Assembly: GCA_017391665.1 (NCBI GenBank)
Contig: JAFOXS010000244.1
Coordinates: forward strand, 1 to 7,423
Direction: 5' to 3'
Source of the DNA: Alistipes sp.
Lineage (GTDB): Bacteria > Bacteroidota > Bacteroidia > Bacteroidales > Rikenellaceae
DNA: 7,423 nt
Numbering within the stretch: position 1 is the stretch's first letter; the number at the start of each line of letters is the position of its first letter. The notes under the pieces were generated by a model, which had not been told where the DNA came from, did no database searches, and saw only the letters and a program-made list of their open reading frames with translations. Shown here in pieces: positions 6,154 to 7,423 of the stretch. A program made the position numbers and the translations under genes.

Positions 6154-7423
6154 ATGAAGATTGCTCTTGCCCAGTTAAATTACACTATCGGAGATATTGA
6201 TGCCAATGTCGCTAAAATCATTGACGCCGTACGTAAGGCCGAGTGCGAAGGTGCTGATTTAGTGCTCTTTGCCGAGTATGCCGTAAGCGGTACGCCGGCG
6301 TACAGTCTGTTGCGTAAAACCACGTTCCTTACACTGTGTGAGGAGGCTCTGGAGACCATTGCCGAGGCTTGTACCAGGGTGACGGCCATAGTCGGCTCGC
6401 CAGTGCTTACCGAGCGCGGAGCTGTTAGTGCTGCTGCTGTGTTGCGCGATGGTCGCGTTGATCAGATTGTCGAGAAGCAATATGTTACGGCACGTCGCGA
6501 GATGGGTTTCATTGTCGAGGGTGAGGGTTATAAGACGATAAATATCTGCGGTCGCAATATTGCCGTTATGGTGGGTAACGATCTGGCTCACCTTTCGGAG
6601 ATCGATTCGAAGGCACACTTCGTAGTAAATGTCAATTCGCGCCGTTATGGCAAGGGCCTTCTTTCGCGCCGTCTGGAGATGCTGCGCCGTCTGGCTTATA
6701 CCGAGGAGCGCAATATCATAATCATCAATCAGGTTGGTGGCTCGGGTGATCTGGTGTACGACGGTACGTCGGGCATCATGAATAAGCGTGGTGAGGTTGA
6801 ACTCTTCATGAAGAGCTTCGAGGAGGATTTTGTAATCTTCGATACCCTCGCCGAGCATAATCCTATCAAGGTGCCTTACACTACATACAACGATCGTGTC
6901 CGCCTGGTATATCAGGCTGCTTGCCTGGGTTTGCGTGACTACTTCCAGAAGAATGGATACAAGAAGGCCTGCGTAGGCTTGTCGGGCGGTATAGACTCTT
7001 CGGTTGTTGCTTGTCTTGCCGTAGGTGCGCTGGGCAAGGAGAATGTAAAGGGACTTATGATGCCCTCGCACTTCTCGCCTGATGAGTCGGTTGAGGATGC
7101 AAAGGCTCTGGCCGAGAATTTGGGTATAGATTATAGCGTGTTGCCTATTACCGAAGCTTACACGGCTATCATCGATACGCTGAAGCCCGTAACCGGAGGT
7201 ACCGACTTCGATGCTACCGAGGAGAATATCCAGTCGCGTATCCGCACTGTATTGCTGATGGCGTTGCAGAACAAGGATGGTTATGTGCTTCTAAACTCTT
7301 CGAACAAGAGTGAGAATGCAATCGGCTGGTGTACGCTCTATGGCGATACTGCGGGTGCGTTCAGCGTCACGGGTGACCTCTATAAGAGTGAGATCTATGA
7401 TTTGGCTCGCTATATCAACAGCC
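6154..7423 (+). CDS. nadE: NAD+ synthetase with degenerate glutaminase domain, 3' end missing
   Basis: NadE makes NAD+ from nicotinic acid adenine dinucleotide, ATP and ammonia, the last step of NAD synthesis. The 423 visible residues have two domains. Residues 1-240 are a nitrilase-fold domain (M-K-I-A-L-A-Q-L-N start), which in glutamine-dependent enzymes releases ammonia through a Glu-Lys-Cys triad. E41 (F-A-E-Y) and K108 (V-E-K-Q) are kept, but the usual I-C-E-D-L/I-W reads V-G-N-D-L-A (140-145), so glycine 141 replaces the nucleophile. The L-P-N-Y..F-D-E segment after the lysine and the S-P-F patch are also lost, while I-N-Q-V-G-G (191-196) and V-Y-D-G (201-204) remain. Residues 245 onward are the synthetase: P-loop S-G-G-I-D-S-S (277-283), T-E-E-N-I-Q-S-R-I-R (355-364), N-K-S-E (384-387), C-T-L-Y-G-D (393-398). 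The family class is about 540 residues, so perhaps 120 are missing. Loss of glutaminase activity is inferred; use of free ammonia or a partner glutaminase would follow. Confidence 0.92.
   Translation, partial: MKIALAQLNYTIGDIDANVAKIIDAVRKAECEGADLVLFAEYAVSGTPAYSLLRKTTFLTLCEEALETIAEACTRVTAIVGSPVLTERGAVSAAAVLRDGRVDQIVEKQYVTARREMGFIVEGEGYKTINICGRNIAVMVGNDLAHLSEIDSKAHFVVNVNSRRYGKGLLSRRLEMLRRLAYTEERNIIIINQVGGSGDLVYDGTSGIMNKRGEVELFMKSFEEDFVIFDTLAEHNPIKVPYTTYNDRVRLVYQAACLGLRDYFQKNGYKKACVGLSGGIDSSVVACLAVGALGKENVKGLMMPSHFSPDESVEDAKALAENLGIDYSVLPITEAYTAIIDTLKPVTGGTDFDATEENIQSRIRTVLLMALQNKDGYVLLNSSNKSENAIGWCTLYGDTAGAFSVTGDLYKSEIYDLARYINS

Overview
The window looks like chromosomal core DNA from a Bacteroidota bacterium, most likely a Bacteroidales member of the gut type. 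The evidence is the family types present, the near absence of Shine-Dalgarno sites before start codons, and two AT-rich sites matching the Bacteroidota promoter form (TTTG, then TAnnTTTG). Base composition is near half G+C. I cannot fix the genus; a Rikenellaceae/Alistipes-like origin is a guess. All genes are on the + strand. I saw no tRNA, rRNA, insertion sequence, CRISPR array or other sign of recent transfer.

Layout: (1) 1-1215 is the 3' part of trkA, the NAD-binding regulator of a Trk potassium channel. (2) A gap of about 100 bases holds a perfect 12-base palindrome. (3) 1317-1790 is a small ORF that resembles only the C-terminal domain of GH3-type acyl-acid-amido synthetases, with no adenylating domain. 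(4) 1805-5210 is a tight run: deoxynucleoside kinase, RsmF-type rRNA m5C methyltransferase, MerR-type regulator and Nif3-type metal protein, with gaps of 3, 19 and 3 bases. (5) 5247-5996 encodes a coiled-coil C4 zinc-ribbon protein. It probably has its own promoter inside the 3' end of nif3, and a strong hairpin terminator (6022-6054) closes the unit. (6) A second promoter candidate (6082-6109) precedes nadE, which starts at 6154 and runs off the window.

The genes are mostly housekeeping: potassium uptake control, deoxynucleotide salvage, ribosome modification and NAD synthesis. Nif3 and the C4 zinc-ribbon protein are often neighbours in bacteria and probably form a functional pair. The rest of the operon shows no obvious common pathway.

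Two points deserve most attention. The nadE product has the fused nitrilase (glutaminase) plus synthetase layout, but the catalytic cysteine of the glutaminase (usual I-C-E-D context) is replaced by glycine in V-G-N-D, and flanking signatures are eroded. The synthetase domain visible here is intact. This suggests an NAD synthetase that relies on free ammonia or a separate glutaminase. The solo GH3 C-terminal domain is the other: an uninterrupted, operon-embedded piece of a larger enzyme family.
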